Shown: piece after piece, positions 34,701 to 47,530 of the stretch
Layout: each line of letters begins with the position of its first letter
How positions within the stretch are numbered: the first letter of the stretch is position 1
The notes under the pieces: model-generated
Database searches by the model: none
What the model was told of the DNA's origin: nothing
What the model saw: only the letters and a program-made list of their open reading frames with translations
Origin: Calonectria ilicicola
Taxonomy: Eukaryota; Ascomycota; Sordariomycetes; Hypocreales; Nectriaceae
DNA: 64,000 nt
Reading direction: 5' to 3'
NCBI GenBank assembly: GCA_020809705.1
Contig: CP085828.1
Location: forward strand, 2,914,001 to 2,978,000
Position numbers and translations under genes: made by a program

Positions 34701-37700
34701 TGTCGTATCTCAGTGGCTTCTCGTTCCACTCCTGGAGTTTGTCAAGCAATCAACACGCAGCATTTTTCTCCTCTCGACCACCTGCGCATAGAACCCACAG
34801 ACACACAAAGCTCCCCGCCCCGCCCTGCAGCCACAGCGTACTCGGCTCACATCCTACAGCCAACTACCGGCTGGCACTAGCCACATCAGAAGCAAAAGAA
34901 TAATACTAATAAGATCCAGAGAAAAGCAGAGACTAACTCTGACGCTCCGTGCCAGGCAGGACCCTGAAAGAAGGCCACGAGAAAACAGACCCCCAGTGGG
35001 CTGGGGGGGTGTGTCTGGCCGCAGCAACTTGACCACCCATGTTGGTACTGCTGTTTCGAAGAATCGAGGCTCGAACTGGAAAGGGCCCTTGGAACGACGG
35101 ACGGCGGAGGGTGTGGGTCGCGGCGGCCGCGAGAACAGGATTAGGGATTGCGGATTAAGTTAGAGGGACTGTCAAGTGTCAAACCCGGCAGGGCAAGGCG
35201 AGCAGGGTCTCAACGAACGCTCCCTCACTCGCGAGATACGCTCCCTGCATGGAGTGCGGCTGCTGCTGGTCAACCCGCCTACCTCAAACAACCCCAACGC
35301 GGCATGGGGTGGCTGGACACCCAGATGCAGCAACAGTCGCCTCCCAAGAGAGACTGCCAGCTTATCCACCATTCTCACTGCCAACTCCGGAACGGTGCTA
35401 CCGTTGGGTGCTGCTCATAACAACGTTACACTTCTGTTTCTATCAAATCTCACATGTTACAGTGTCAGCAAGATATTTTTACATCCCAAAAACGCCAGAT
35501 GCATTTGCCAGCTATGCATTGCGCTGCACTGCACTGCTTTGCTTCGGCCGAGCCAGACATCGCCCTCTGGCCCCAGATTAGGTCACTCTTGCGCCGTTGA
35601 ACAATCGGTCGGGGTACAGTTTCCGCTGCCGATGCGGCGGCCCGAGCCCCGGGCGAGCCCAAGCCAAACCCAAACCCGACATCAGATGGCGCCAGAACTT
35701 AAAAAGCGCCATTTGATCAGAAGGGCACCAGCAGCAAGATGATGTGTTTGGAAGGCGGTGCGCCCTCGCGTATCACAAATGCTAGGAGCATTTTGTAGGT
35801 GTTGGATACTATTGCACAGGCAGCCCACATGTTACCGCGGATTGCCGGCAATCGCAACGTCTTGTGCCGCCTCTCTTGACCGATGACCCATGGCTACCTC
35901 ACCTAAAGTCCCTATCCTGCACCTAACCTCACCACTTATGCCCGGGCCTCAGCCCGTTTTTAGATATCCCGGACCTGAGTGGCAGCAATTCATGTACGCA
36001 CGGAAGCACCGAGGTGCGGTCAAAGTGTAATTCATCTGACGCGGCACCTGACATATGCAAGACCTTGGACAAAAGAGCTGGTTGTCAGCATACGTAGACT
36101 CATCAAGCAAAACAGCTAGAGCAGATGCACGGAACAAACAAGAGATCGTCCGGATCTTCTTTGGCTTCTTTTACTCGGCCTTGGCATTTTCCCATCCTGG
36201 TCGTGGGCTTACCCCACGTTAGAATGTCTGCAACAGCCAGGTGGATGGCGGCGCCCCCCGAGTATTTTTGCAGGGGCTAGACGGTGAGAAGCGGAATAAT
36301 AAGACTCAGCCAGGCGATCGCGACCCTGTAATTCTCCATCGCCATCGGACCTACATTAGCCTGCCTTGGAATTGTTACGAGACTAGCAATGTCCAAAATG
36401 TCATCAAAATGACCAGCAGCCGAATGCTCTGCCACAGGTCCATCTCGTTTGATCTCGCTTTGCTTATAGCTTCGGTCAAAGAATCCTCCCCACCGCCACT
36501 CTCGACAGGTGGTGGGTGACAAGTCGTTGGAAGGATGTGCAAATCCTACCCTAGAAAGGAAAAACAGGAACCTGCACTGCCCTGCTATCCCGTGGCCCTG
36601 ACCAAATTTCATAATTTGCAACCTCACAGACCAGTTGCAGCACCACATGAGAGTCAACTTCGCTGCAATTCCCAATTCAGGAAGTTTCACAAAGCTGACC
36701 AAAGGGAAAACTGCTGCCCAGACGTGGCGTCGGCCTCAACGGAGGCCCAAGGTGCCATCAATGGCTTGTCAGGACAGTCTCATTAAACGAAATTCGGGAC
36801 TGTCGTCAACCACCAACATAAAGCAGCCCTCCTCCATCAGCGTCTGGCTCGTCGTCTCTGCGCTACCTCATCCTGCATGCAATGTCATCCATTCCCCCCG
36901 CTGCCCCGTTTTCTTTGCATATCCCGCCACTAGGCGACCACCACCCCCCTCATAAAAAAACAATGGGTCCTTCATAGTTTCTCTCAGAATCTCTTGGACC
37001 CCATTCCCTGCAACCCGAGTGGATTGTTTCGTTGACGAGGGGTGTGAATGTTTGCACCAATCTCAATTTCTCAACATCTACCGGTAGGAGACGATGGGAA
37101 GCTTGTCTAAAATTACCAGCAAGCACATCCCGCATTTTTCTCTTCGAGCCGATTGCTACCTGTTGGTTGTTGGCTGCTGGTTCTAACCGGTCCTGAGAGC
37201 CAACAACACTTGGTTGGATGCTCCGTGACAGAGTCTCAAGCCACCATTTGGACCTCCGAACCCCCAGTAGTCCACTAGATCCGGCTATATCCCACAAACT
37301 ATCCATTTCATAGTTGCTTGTTGCCCTAAGCCCACGGCAGTTCAAATCTCAAAAGAACCGATGAGGGGTGAGACGCTAAAATCCGCCGGGCTCGATGACG
37401 GCACGCTCATTTGTGACGCCGAGACTGACCGGCGTGTCCCCGCCCACCTGTGATCGGCATCACTGCATCGGCTACACACCAAAACCTCAATCGTCTGCGT
37501 TACATGTTAAGTGAATCCATGTATAATAATAATGACCGCAAATCTAGCATTTGCCTCAGCATCTAGCCGACTGCCGCCCGAGGCCGTCCAGAACGTTTGA
37601 GGCGGTTGATCGTCGTTTGCGCGTCAGCTATTCAGTCGAGACCAGGTCCATTGATGTCGGCCAACTCACTTCTGCGCCCAGCCAGCCCCAGCTACCGACC

Positions 37701-38097
37701 GACAGCGAAGACCCGGGGTCGCTTCGACGGTGGCTCTTGACTGAGGGGCTTTTTTTTTCGGCCACGCTCTGCTCCCTGTCGATTGCCGTTCTTTCTTTTC
37801 TTCTTGCCTCGTGGTGCCCTTGTGTCGTCGGCATTTCGCTGCCCTATCGACGACGGGCACCGAGAAGCTCGTGTCCTTTGATATGGTCCTGTTCCCTGTC
37901 TGCCCACTTTTGATGCCGCTTGCAGGCGTTGACAAGCCATCACCTGACTTTACGTCCTGAACATCAGTGGGTATGTCGCCGGGAAGACCCTCCCATCTCT
38001 CCATGCCAGGTCGGCGAGGGTGATTGGCTGAAGCTGCAACGCGTTACAGCGCCGCCTTGGGCGCACGTATGCGAATACAGATACACCACAGCATGAT

Positions 38098-38130
38098 GAT
38101 TGTTTTTATTTTTTTTTATTTTTTTTTAAC
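38098..38130. repeat. Poly-T tract
   Basis: gattgtttttatttttttttatttttttttaacc: three T runs separated by single A residues. Confidence 0.85.
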
Positions 38131-40418
38131 CTTGGCATAAAATGTTTTCATGGTTGGCCCATTGACGACGTCATGGCTAATTCCGCGGCCCGTCCGACCT
38201 CTTTGGGACCAGTCCGTACTAACGATGTCCGGCGGTGTGTAAACCACAACAGTTCAACTCCCCCCCAGTGCTACGGAGTTGCGCCCCAAATCCATCAGCA
38301 CCCGCATTGTAGTACCAACAAAAAGATCAGAACATGGATTTGAGTGAACCAACACATGTCACCCACGAATGGACATTACTTTCCAAAGAAGATGAAAAGT
38401 GCTTCTTTTTTCTATTAAATTAATTCATAATCTGTATACGTAGAGCGCCAAGTAGCCTGCGTCGTGTTTCTTGTCGATCCACGGGTCGCCCCGTAGTGGT
38501 GGATGAGTTCTCGAATGCTAACCGCCAGTCAGAGCCCGCAATGGTGTCAGTATTGGGTCCCAGACCTGACTGACCGGCGTCGCCTTTATTACACCCCCAA
38601 TCCCCGGCATCGAGTAAAGACTAGGATCTGCACAAGGTCGGTGCTCCAAGTCCGGCTCAGAGCAGTCCAAAAAAAGGTTCATGTCAAATTTGGCAAACGA
38701 GAATTAGTAGCCAGGCTCTTCTCATACGCGTGATCGGGCTTGCCCAGCCACATGCAATGGACCACCAATACCGCCCTGAGACCCGCAGGACCGCGTTGCG
38801 TTTTGCAGCATTGAATAAGACGCAGCTAGTAAGGAGATATCAAGCACAGGCACAACGAGGACAACATGGCGTCGGCCTAGCCATTCAAAGGCGTTATCCT
38901 CCACCACATTCCGTCTGGGCGCTTCCCGGAGCCATCACCCGGTGCCTATATCCGAATCATCCCGTCCTGACGACGACGTGTTGGTTGTTGGTCTTGGTTG
39001 GTTGGTTGATATCAAAAACGGCACGTTAAATGATTGCGACGGACGGCAAGGGTTAATGGCACTTGATTTGATGGCTTGGCCATCGCCCATGTTGGTCCAT
39101 TCATCAATAGCCGGATTGAAACACTGATACGTATTCATACATCCAACCCTCTTTTTTGTTGGCTTCGTCACCTTGGTCATCCGTCTTTTGATCCTTGTCG
39201 CCAACCAACAGACAAGTAATACTGGTTTACGATATTCTACCAAATGTCGCCTGACATTACCATGCTTCTGTCACTGAAAAAAAAATGGCCCTGGGAGGCA
39301 CAGTCCTTTTCTTTCCCCCTTTCGCTCTCAGGCATGATGACGACTAACCATGGTAACATTCTTCAACCCTGACGCGAAGCAAACTATGACAAACAAGGTA
39401 GCCACAAAGCATCGAACAATAAAAGCAAAACCGTGGCGGCACAGTTTAGATCGGAAGCACCAACCGATGACAGCAAGAGGGTCCACGTCTTGGTGGAGTT
39501 CACCGGAGGCGCTCATTCTTTGGGGAAGTGGTGAACATGCTTCGTGACCAACCTGACAACTACGCCACCGCCGTAGCAAGTCCCCTTTCGCTCTGCATCG
39601 TGTGGTTTTGAGTCTGGGCCGGGATTGGCCCTGAACCTCTCGGCATCCTCGTCCCCGCACTTCCCGTGTTGGGCCAAATACTCGTGTGTAGCAGACAAAA
39701 CGGGAGCCACTTGGGATGGACAGTCCCCAGTCGAGCGCACGGCCAGCACAGTGCGCGGCAAAGCCCACATGCCTGGACGATGACAGAGAGCGAGCGCCCT
39801 GAGGGGTGAGTTCGATGCAACGCTGAAGGTTGACCGATGAATTTAGAATAGGGCTGAAGCAGCTAGGTCATTGAAGGTCTAGACCTCTGGAGCAGGGAAC
39901 TGCCCGAATCCTCTTTGCATGTTAAGCGAGTTTGTAGTAGACAATTAAGGGTATTATTTGCGTCGGTAGGATCGGTATTTCGAGAAATGGTCCATGTTGC
40001 CCGGCGGCCGGCAAGGGGAGGAGCCCGCCAAGTTCTGTGCGAGCATAGTTTGCCTACGCCTAGTGCCCTTTGATATCTGGCTAGAATGCATAGACTATAC
40101 CTAGGAGAAACTAACGGCCGGTGATAGTGATAGACATCATGGCGGCAGCGGAAGCTAGTCTCTTGGGCATCTTAGCACCCTAACTCGTCGCTCAGTACGA
40201 GGTACTTCCTGTTATCTTGAGTCCACGAGTACGACAATTATGGATGGGCGAGTTTGGCAAGCTAACAAGGGTAATGTCCCGTGGAGGACGGAACAAAGAA
40301 ACAAAATTCCGCTTACCAACATCATTACGTGTCTAAGCCGGTTATTTGGCAAGTTTCTGGACAAATCGGGCCATGCTTGAGACCTCGAGACGCCCAAACC
40401 AACAACGCGCGAATAATG

Positions 40419-40458
40419 CGACAGCGACAACGACAGTGACAGCGGCAGCGGCAGCGTG
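40419..40458. repeat. GACAGC/GGCAGC hexamer repeat
   Basis: gcgacagcgacaacgacagtgacagcggcagcggcagcg is a run of related hexamers. Opposite-strand frames here are only low-complexity Leu-Ser or Cys-Arg strings. Confidence 0.75.
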
Positions 40459-41264
40459 TGCAATTTGCCCGCCGGCTCCTGGATGTGCCCTGTGCTCGTT
40501 CTAACGTACAGTAAGTGGCCGTCAACGGCTCTGCAACAAACCAACAGAGCGCAGGGACGCTTGGCTTGTACCTTGAACCCAGCACCAGATGCCGCTGCCT
40601 TCTAAACTTGGATAGGAAAAGGCCCTCCACCCGGATCGACCACGAGTCTTACCCGGCGATGGCAATGGCGTGCTCTTCGCAAACTAATGGACCTTGGCGA
40701 ATTTCGGTGCGGGTTGGAACCCTCGTCAATGTGCGACTAGCGGGACGAAATGGGGGAAGTGTTGGAAGCCACAAAGACTCCGCGCAGACCGACAATCAAT
40801 CACCTCGCTTCCGAGCCGAGAAAAAACGCAGCAAAGAGGCGGAAATGGCATTTCACGGCGCCTCCACATATTTCGTGGGGTTGGACACTGGGCCATCGAC
40901 GATCAATTTGTTGAGCAAAAGCGGGTTTCAGTCCGACTTCACCAATCGTGAATTATTGCGATGACATACGCTTGCTTCCTTGACTCGTCAGTTCCACACA
41001 GCGACATCCTGGTTCCCAAGACGGGAACCCCCGAGAACCTCCGTCCTGAGGCCAAGAAGACAGGGTTAGCTGACGTTACGCACGTGTCGTCACGGCTAGT
41101 CGTCTTCCCCGATCGGCTCATCTGTACATGCTGCCTCCGCGCGCACATCATGTCGTTAAGCGCCCCGCCGTTTCCTCGACATGGATAATACCTCGTTCGC
41201 TAGAGCTCGGCATGTTGGTTGCGGCAGGCTTGGAACCCGCTTACCATACCCTCCAGCAAATTGC

Positions 41265-41330
41265 CAAGAAAAAACAAAAGAAAAACAAAAGTGAAAAAAA
41301 GAAAAACAAGAACCAGAAAATAGAAGGGTC
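41265..41330. repeat. A-rich tract
   Basis: About 65 bp of (A)nG/C repeats (aagaaaaaacaaaagaaaaac...). Could be a poly(A) retro-insertion tail or simple repeat; no element was seen next to it. Confidence 0.7.
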
Positions 41331-44300
41331 CCCCCTATATCAAACCACGCCTGGGGTATATCGCGACCCGTTAAAGGTTGCAATCCAGAAGCATTCTAAA
41401 TTGCCGACTCCCGCTTGTCATGCGAGCTATGTCATGGACATGTATCCGATACCAGTCCTCCAAACCCACAAAGACCCAGGGCGGGCTGGTCCAGGGTCGT
41501 GAAAAGAAACCACGTCGCAAAACAAGTCGGAGGAAAACAGAGAACATGCCCGATGGTAGTATGCAAGCTTGCCAGCAACACCCCCGCGCATACATGCATA
41601 CACACCGCGAGCGAGTTCTTTGCCACCTGTCAGCCCGGCTATGATCGTAATCATAAACGCACCGCACGGATCTGAGCAGCGTCCACATCCCCAGCCTCTC
41701 CCGCCCAAAGTGGAGGGGACGGCGAGCGGAGCTCAGGCAGACAGGGATACGAGCCGTCTGCATCTGCACCACAACAGAAACGGAATTAGTACAGAAGGAG
41801 GATCGCATGCGAGAAGACAGCAGCCCCTTGCCTTGCCCAGGCTCTAAGCTTATGACGCAGGTCAACAGAGCGAGAGGGAAATGAGTGCGAAACCGAAAAG
41901 TCTGGAGTGATTGGGGAGAGAAAAAAAAGTGGTCTAGTCAGCAGGGTCAATCCTATAACGTCGTCTGGCTTGACTTTCCTATTTGAACCCATGCTCCCAT
42001 CTCCATCTCGGTGAGTCGCCTCGGCGGCGTATGCAATGGGAGCACTCCAGTCGAGAAACCAGTCATAGATGCAGGTGCAGGTCCAGGCGAAGAGCAAGAC
42101 CAACAGCCGGCCAAGGTGCGCCGCGGTCCATTTGTCCGCAAAAAGCGAGGTGGTCGCGGAATGATGCCTCGGGATGCGGCATACGGAAGAGGTGCCGCTT
42201 CTCGGTCTCAAACGAAACGTGAGTTTCGTGTGGGAACTGTTACCGATGCATGCTGGAGAGGGTCTCAGCATGACATGCTGCTTGTACACACCTGTTCCAA
42301 CTTGAAGACATACCTCACCAACACCTCTTTCCGCTTTGGCAACCCTCTACCTTGCTATTAGGCATAGTACAGGCTAATAAAACTCGTCTCCAGGGAGCTC
42401 AGGTGGATGGGACATGGTCCATGGACGAGTCACCACCAACCCTCTGTTAAGAAACCCGCATCATCGAAGCTGCATGTCTCGCGGTTCTGTAGTGCGTCCG
42501 TCGGCTCCGCAATCCTAATCCTAACGCGTGCGTCTCTGCATCACATATCAGAACTTGCGACTCCACGCGGGCGAACCGCATCCGGGAGGGGTGTTCCCAT
42601 GCCGTTCACATTTGTGCAGGGAGGATGAAAAAAAAAGAAAAGATAGAGAAAAGAAAAATAGATGCCACAGCCATGGAACAAAACATAGGACTTTGGCTGA
42701 AAATGCGCCCTTTGCCAATTAGCCATCGCACTGGCCTAAACTATATCTCTATAGTCTTGTAGATCTCTTTTAGTCTGCATCTTTGGACCACGCCAAAGCC
42801 AAGGTGCAGTCCGTTTTGATGGAGCGACAGCGCGGCAAAGTTGGAGATCTCATGACGCTCCAGGGTCCTGGCCCTGATCGTCCACTCATTCTCACCAGAA
42901 TGAGAGACTTGTCCTTTCCGGGCAGATGCAACCACGGATCGATGTACTCGCGGGTATCCTGTGGGGAACTCGTTGTTTACATTACGGGACATTACGGGCA
43001 AGCAGGTGGTGGAGAAGGGGAGTGTGTGATGAAGCAAGCAAGCAAGTGCTTGGCCGGCCGTGGTGGTGATGATGATGCGTCCACCAACGCTTGTCTGTCT
43101 CGGTTAATGTGTAAGAGGGCGCAGCAGATTTTGAGGGGACAAGAGCATGCATGGCGGTTGCGGTGTCATGCAGTTGAGCCAATGGGTTAATGGCCGAGAA
43201 GAGACGCCCAGTGGAGTTCGCTTGGCGTAAAGCCGATTATCACAGGGTTTATATTTTTCTTTTCTTTTTGTGATGGGTTCCCGTTGTTTAGGCATTGGGT
43301 TTCCATGCTCATAGAATGATGAAAAAATGACGAGTCGGATATTTACGACTCATGGCAAGCCATGGCGTTCTGTGTTGACGGATTAGTATAAATCTCCTTT
43401 ATGCATGTCTTGGTTCGGGTTTCCACTGATCTCGCGAGTAAAGAAAAACATTTTAGGTGAGAGAACAAGGCGAAAAAAGAAAAAAAAAAAAAAAGAACCA
43501 TCGGTGGATAAATCTAGCGGGTGATTCGCTATGCGTGATGACAGCAATATTACGCCGAGTCCGCTCAGATATCACGCAAGACGTTGATACGATACTAGTG
43601 AGACAACTGCAGGGAATCTGACACAGCGTGCTGCATGTTTCCGAATTGAGAGAGAGGAGAGAAGAAAAGAAAAAGAAAAGAAAGCATTGCCTCGAAACAT
43701 GCATGTGGCGGCCCCAAAACTCTGAACGTGATCAACAAAGACTGTTTCATGTCTTGGAATCATGCACTTCTAGCCAGATAGGGCTGTCACCATCGTTCGA
43801 TTTTTGGTTCAGTTTGCAGATCTGTCACTTTAGTAGGCACCTCCATGGAACCATTTTTGCGACGTATTTCCCGTAGATATTTGATCAAAGTGAGGCGGTC
43901 ACATCGCTGCCAACACGAACCACTGTGTACATGGTGGGCTGTATGTTGGGTTGCAGCGCTAGGATTCGAGTCGCTCTGATATCAATATGACATCGATTCT
44001 ACGATTGTTGAGAATATGATAGACTGTGTTCGTTTACATGCGTAGTCAAGGAAGAACTTTTGCTTTTACCTTATCCATGAATTACGCACAATGGACATAT
44101 GCACTCCTGTATTTGGAGCGGTGATTCAAGACCAGAACTAAGTATGAGACAATCGATTCATAACTCGGAATAAGCCAGCCAGCAGTCAATTTCATGAATA
44201 AAAAACCATTCATTGAATTGTTCAAGATAAACGACCTATTTCATATCTTGTTTATTTATGTTTTCAGTTTGCCACCCATATCATCCGTCCAGTGTGTGCC

Positions 44301-46344
44301 AGAGGAGTTTATTCAGGCCCTCAGTCTCCGAGACATTAGTGCCCTTATATACCACAGCTCATTCTATTTATTGAGACCCAGTTGATTCTTTCTTCCTTCC
44401 TTCTAGTTAGCCAGATCAATCACACCCAAAACCACATTGATCATGTCAAGAAAACGTAGATGTGCTACAGTCCGTAGATCACTCAAGCCAAGAGGATAAC
44501 AGTAAGCATGATACATGTCACTCAGGAAGATTTAAAAAGAATAAGTAAATTATATTCATTTCATTGCTTGGGTAAATCGAGAGCCAGCTAGTCTTGTCAT
44601 ACGAAGCAGCACCATGCAATTTAACCCTCGTGCACTAGTACTTGCCAAGAAGAAAAACGGACAGACCATGAATTTTCTCCTTTCTTTCTCAATCTATAGT
44701 TTTCCCGTGTTTTCCAAGGGGGAGTAAATCACACATGCGGATTTCGTTGCAGTTCCTCGTGGCACAGCCTGAAGATGCCCCCATGGGGAAAACACCAACG
44801 ACTTTATCAAGTCCAGCTATCCCATTATAGAAAGCACTACAACTAAGTTTCGTTCTAGCCCAAGCAACGTTATTAAGGTGGTATATTCCTATTGATATAA
44901 GTATTGGTGCCGCTGGTTGAAATCACCGCAAACATAAACAACTTGAATAGATCACACATTGACATATTCCAACTCGTTTTACGATCGAATTTACATGTCA
45001 GGGCAGTTTAACTCGACAGAATTGAAGCTTTAAAAGTCGCAGGGGCATAAATTTCAAGGGTTGTGATTCATTAAGCAAGAGGAAAACTGCATATTGATAA
45101 ACTCTTGGAGCATGTAAAAAGCCTTGTTTTTGTAAGAATCATCTTAACAAGCTTGGCTCAGATTGTCTGCGTGGGAATAGTCCCGCTCAAAAAAGTTCCT
45201 TGGAAATCAAGATCAAATTTCGCTTCTATGTATTCTAACGCGAAAATGTTTGAGTGGCATAAAGGCGTAAAGTTCGATCCTCATCCTGGTTGGGTCTTGG
45301 CTGGGCTGTGTGCAATGGAGCGCATCTAGACTGGGGGAATCGCTTTTAATACGTGTTGGGATTAATAAAGTTTTCTGCCAAAGTTTAGAACGGATGTCAA
45401 AGTTTTTTTTTTCTGTCCACAAATATAGAAGAAGTTAATTGTGAGCGATAAGGCGGTGATCTTAATGTGTCATGGATTGTAAAACCTTGATTGCAACAAG
45501 GTGTTCCTTGCCTTTACATCCCGAATAACGGTAAGCCAGGGTAGAAGAAGTGAGGGGCGTTCAAATCTATACCCAAAGTAAGAAATATCTTAGTCTATCA
45601 ATCTATGCGCATATGATTGACACATTTTCTGACATGATACTACTTGGGTGGAGTTGAAGCAATATTTACCAGCATTGTCTTAATGCGTAATGCATAAACA
45701 GGAGGGTGTTGTTCACACAGCGCATGCAAGGAATTTCGTGTTTAAACCTGATAGGAAAAACAGATTGCTACATTTCCGGAAATATCTTTCGAGGACCTCT
45801 CTGTGTTTCCTATCAATATTTTGCTTTCTCAGCACTCTGCTCTAGGGTAACATCGGGTTTCGAATCGGATGAATGATTGAAGTACGCGGGTTTTTTTCTG
45901 CCACTGGAAGCAGGGGATCCCTGTTCGATCGGGTTTCGCATCCCGCGGAGCCGGTCATTTTTCCCAAGGCGAACGGTGGAGTGGCTGAGGATCGGTTGAA
46001 TTAGTCTAAACATACATGATCCTCAGCTCGACTAGGTTCCTTCGGAGAGCTACGCCTCTTCACACCCTTGGAGAGCTCGCAAAAGTACAATCTTGTCCAA
46101 GGCTGGGCAAAGGACTCGTGACCAATACAGGTGAACCGGGTAATAGAACATCAAATTAGGTGTATGCAATTTTACACCCTTGATGAGCCACCTTGGAGGC
46201 TGAAGAAACCTAAAGGATTGAACGACACAAAGACGCAAATTAAAAAGTGCATGATGTTGCCCCTGGCTTTAGGCTTGGCCTTCGTTCACTTCCTCTGATT
46301 CGCTCGGGAGCTTCCCGTCAAGGTCTGTAGGCTGAGGGCAAGTA

Positions 46345-46361
46345 GTGTGTGTGTGTGTGTG
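46345..46361. repeat. GT dinucleotide microsatellite
   Basis: agtgtgtgtgtgtgtgtg, eight GT units, about 240 bp past the 3' end of the neighbouring minus-strand gene. Confidence 0.85.
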
Positions 46362-46599
46362 CTTATATAGGACCGGTACAACTGTTTCAACACTACTTTT
46401 AATAAGTGACATCATGAAGAGTCTGTCCGCGGACATTTTAATAGATAGCTCACACCCGTTTTGGAGGCCATCCTGACGGAGACGAGCATGGCCAAACCTA
46501 AAATCCTCACTAACTTACCTGAATTGGACGTGATATTGCCGTTCCAAGAAACAATGACGCGATGTTGTTTGATCCTAACTAAAGAATGCCCTCCATCTA

Positions 46600-47454
46600 T
46601 CAAGGCCAAAGCTCAGTGGTAACCCAGTCGTTGTCAACTAGCCTATAGTTCCACCGCTTCGCCTCATTCGGGTCTGACAAGTCCACCCTATCCAGCTCTT
46701 CTGGGATAACAACCACGACACGAAAGTTTTGTCTAGCCAATTCATCATGTAGATCTTCAACCTTCTGGCCTAGCCCCTGACCCGGTCTCGGGTTCTGGCT
46801 CAACGGTGTCCCAGGAGGGGGGTTCCGGAACGATCCTCGCATGCCAGGGCTCAAGTTTCCGAAGTGTGCCGTCAACTCGCGCGCCCATTCCCAACCCGAT
46901 GTGTCATGGCCGCCGGTGGGGCGCATGTGGTGCTCTATGACCTCCTTTGTTGGTGTTGCAGCCTCAGAGTCAATATCCGGGCCCAGAACGTAGGCACGTC
47001 CGCGCACCCGCCATTGAGTTCGGGACGGTGCAGCCCAGAAGACGGCCTCGATTGGCCCGCCGCCACCAGTTTGAGATGCTGCCGCGGCATCGGGAGCAGA
47101 TTGGAATAGCTCCGCCGTTTTCTCCATGCGAGCGTCGTTGGTGATAGTCAAGAGATCGCTCTCGTAGGCGGGAGGGTTTAGGGGTGCGGGGTTCTTTGGG
47201 TTGACGGGGAGCGAAGCCCACAAGCCCCGAAAGACCACGGTACGACATCTCGGCGTGATGCGTGACACGGTTTCCGTTGACGATGCAGGTTCATGATGCA
47301 GCGTGCTGAATGCGCAAGTGGGGAGATCCATCGTCTCGACATGCTCGAGGAACTTGGCGCGCCATGGCGCAGGGGACGGGGTGGCGCCTTCAACGGGCAT
47401 GTTGCGCTGGAGGTGGCGAGCGATGAGGCGAGTGCGCTGAGTTGCCGGTCTCAT
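46600..47454 (-). CDS. Pyridoxamine 5'-phosphate oxidase-like FMN-binding split-barrel protein
   Basis: Single-exon frame of 284 aa from the ATG at 47454; an in-frame ATG at 47400 (MPVEGATPSPAPWRAKF, 266 aa) fits the family better, so the start is open. The N-terminal APWRAKFLEHVETM, the strand pattern CAFSTLHHEPAS...RCRTVVFRGLW, LLTITNDARMEK and IEAVFWAAPSRTQWRVRGRAYVLG match the Alr4036/Pyridox_oxase_2 type (FMN split barrel) seen in many fungi. The family is FMN-binding; a role in vitamin B6 metabolism is not proven for this clade. C-terminus ends NYRLVDNDWVTTELWP. Its 5' side has a CTGTG microsatellite. Confidence 0.8.
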   Translation of the reverse strand: MRPATQRTRLIARHLQRNMPVEGATPSPAPWRAKFLEHVETMDLPTCAFSTLHHEPASSTETVSRITPRCRTVVFRGLWASLPVNPKNPAPLNPPAYESDLLTITNDARMEKTAELFQSAPDAAAASQTGGGGPIEAVFWAAPSRTQWRVRGRAYVLGPDIDSEAATPTKEVIEHHMRPTGGHDTSGWEWARELTAHFGNLSPGMRGSFRNPPPGTPLSQNPRPGQGLGQKVEDLHDELARQNFRVVVVIPEELDRVDLSDPNEAKRWNYRLVDNDWVTTELWP

Positions 47455-47488
47455 GAATAGTGAGGGAGATGTATCATCTGGCACTGCC

Positions 47489-47530
47489 GTACTGTGTGCT
47501 GTGCTGTACTGTGCTGTGCTGCGCTATGCT
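47489..47530. repeat. CTGTG pentamer-like microsatellite
   Basis: actgtgtgctgtgctgtactgtgctgtgctgcgct: imperfect CTGTG repeats directly upstream of the FMN-barrel gene, about 40 bp beyond its longer start codon. Confidence 0.8.

Larger units (their letters stand above)
34701..46599. other. Gene-free interval (about 12 kb), no supportable gene
   Basis: No frame here has recognisable domain, codon-consistent length or a good splice chain; the longest are 150-210 aa and overlap other equally long frames on the opposite strand. The left half is GC-moderate; from about 43300 to 46500 it is AT-rich. Landmarks: poly-T at 38098-38130, A-rich tract 41265-41330, A-rich run 43470-43497, GACAGC hexamers 40419-40458, and a GT run 46345-46361. 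No tRNA, rRNA or transposase was recognised. Confidence 0.6.

Noticed and set aside
34129..34749. 206-aa minus-strand frame overlapping 168-aa and 130-aa frames
   Set aside because: Several mutually overlapping frames on both strands in GC-rich, repeat-like DNA; composition is Cys/Leu/Pro low complexity without domains.
41371..42289. Minus-strand frames of 164 and 167 aa
   Set aside because: No domain, no splice context, biased composition and overlapping opposite-strand frames of similar length.
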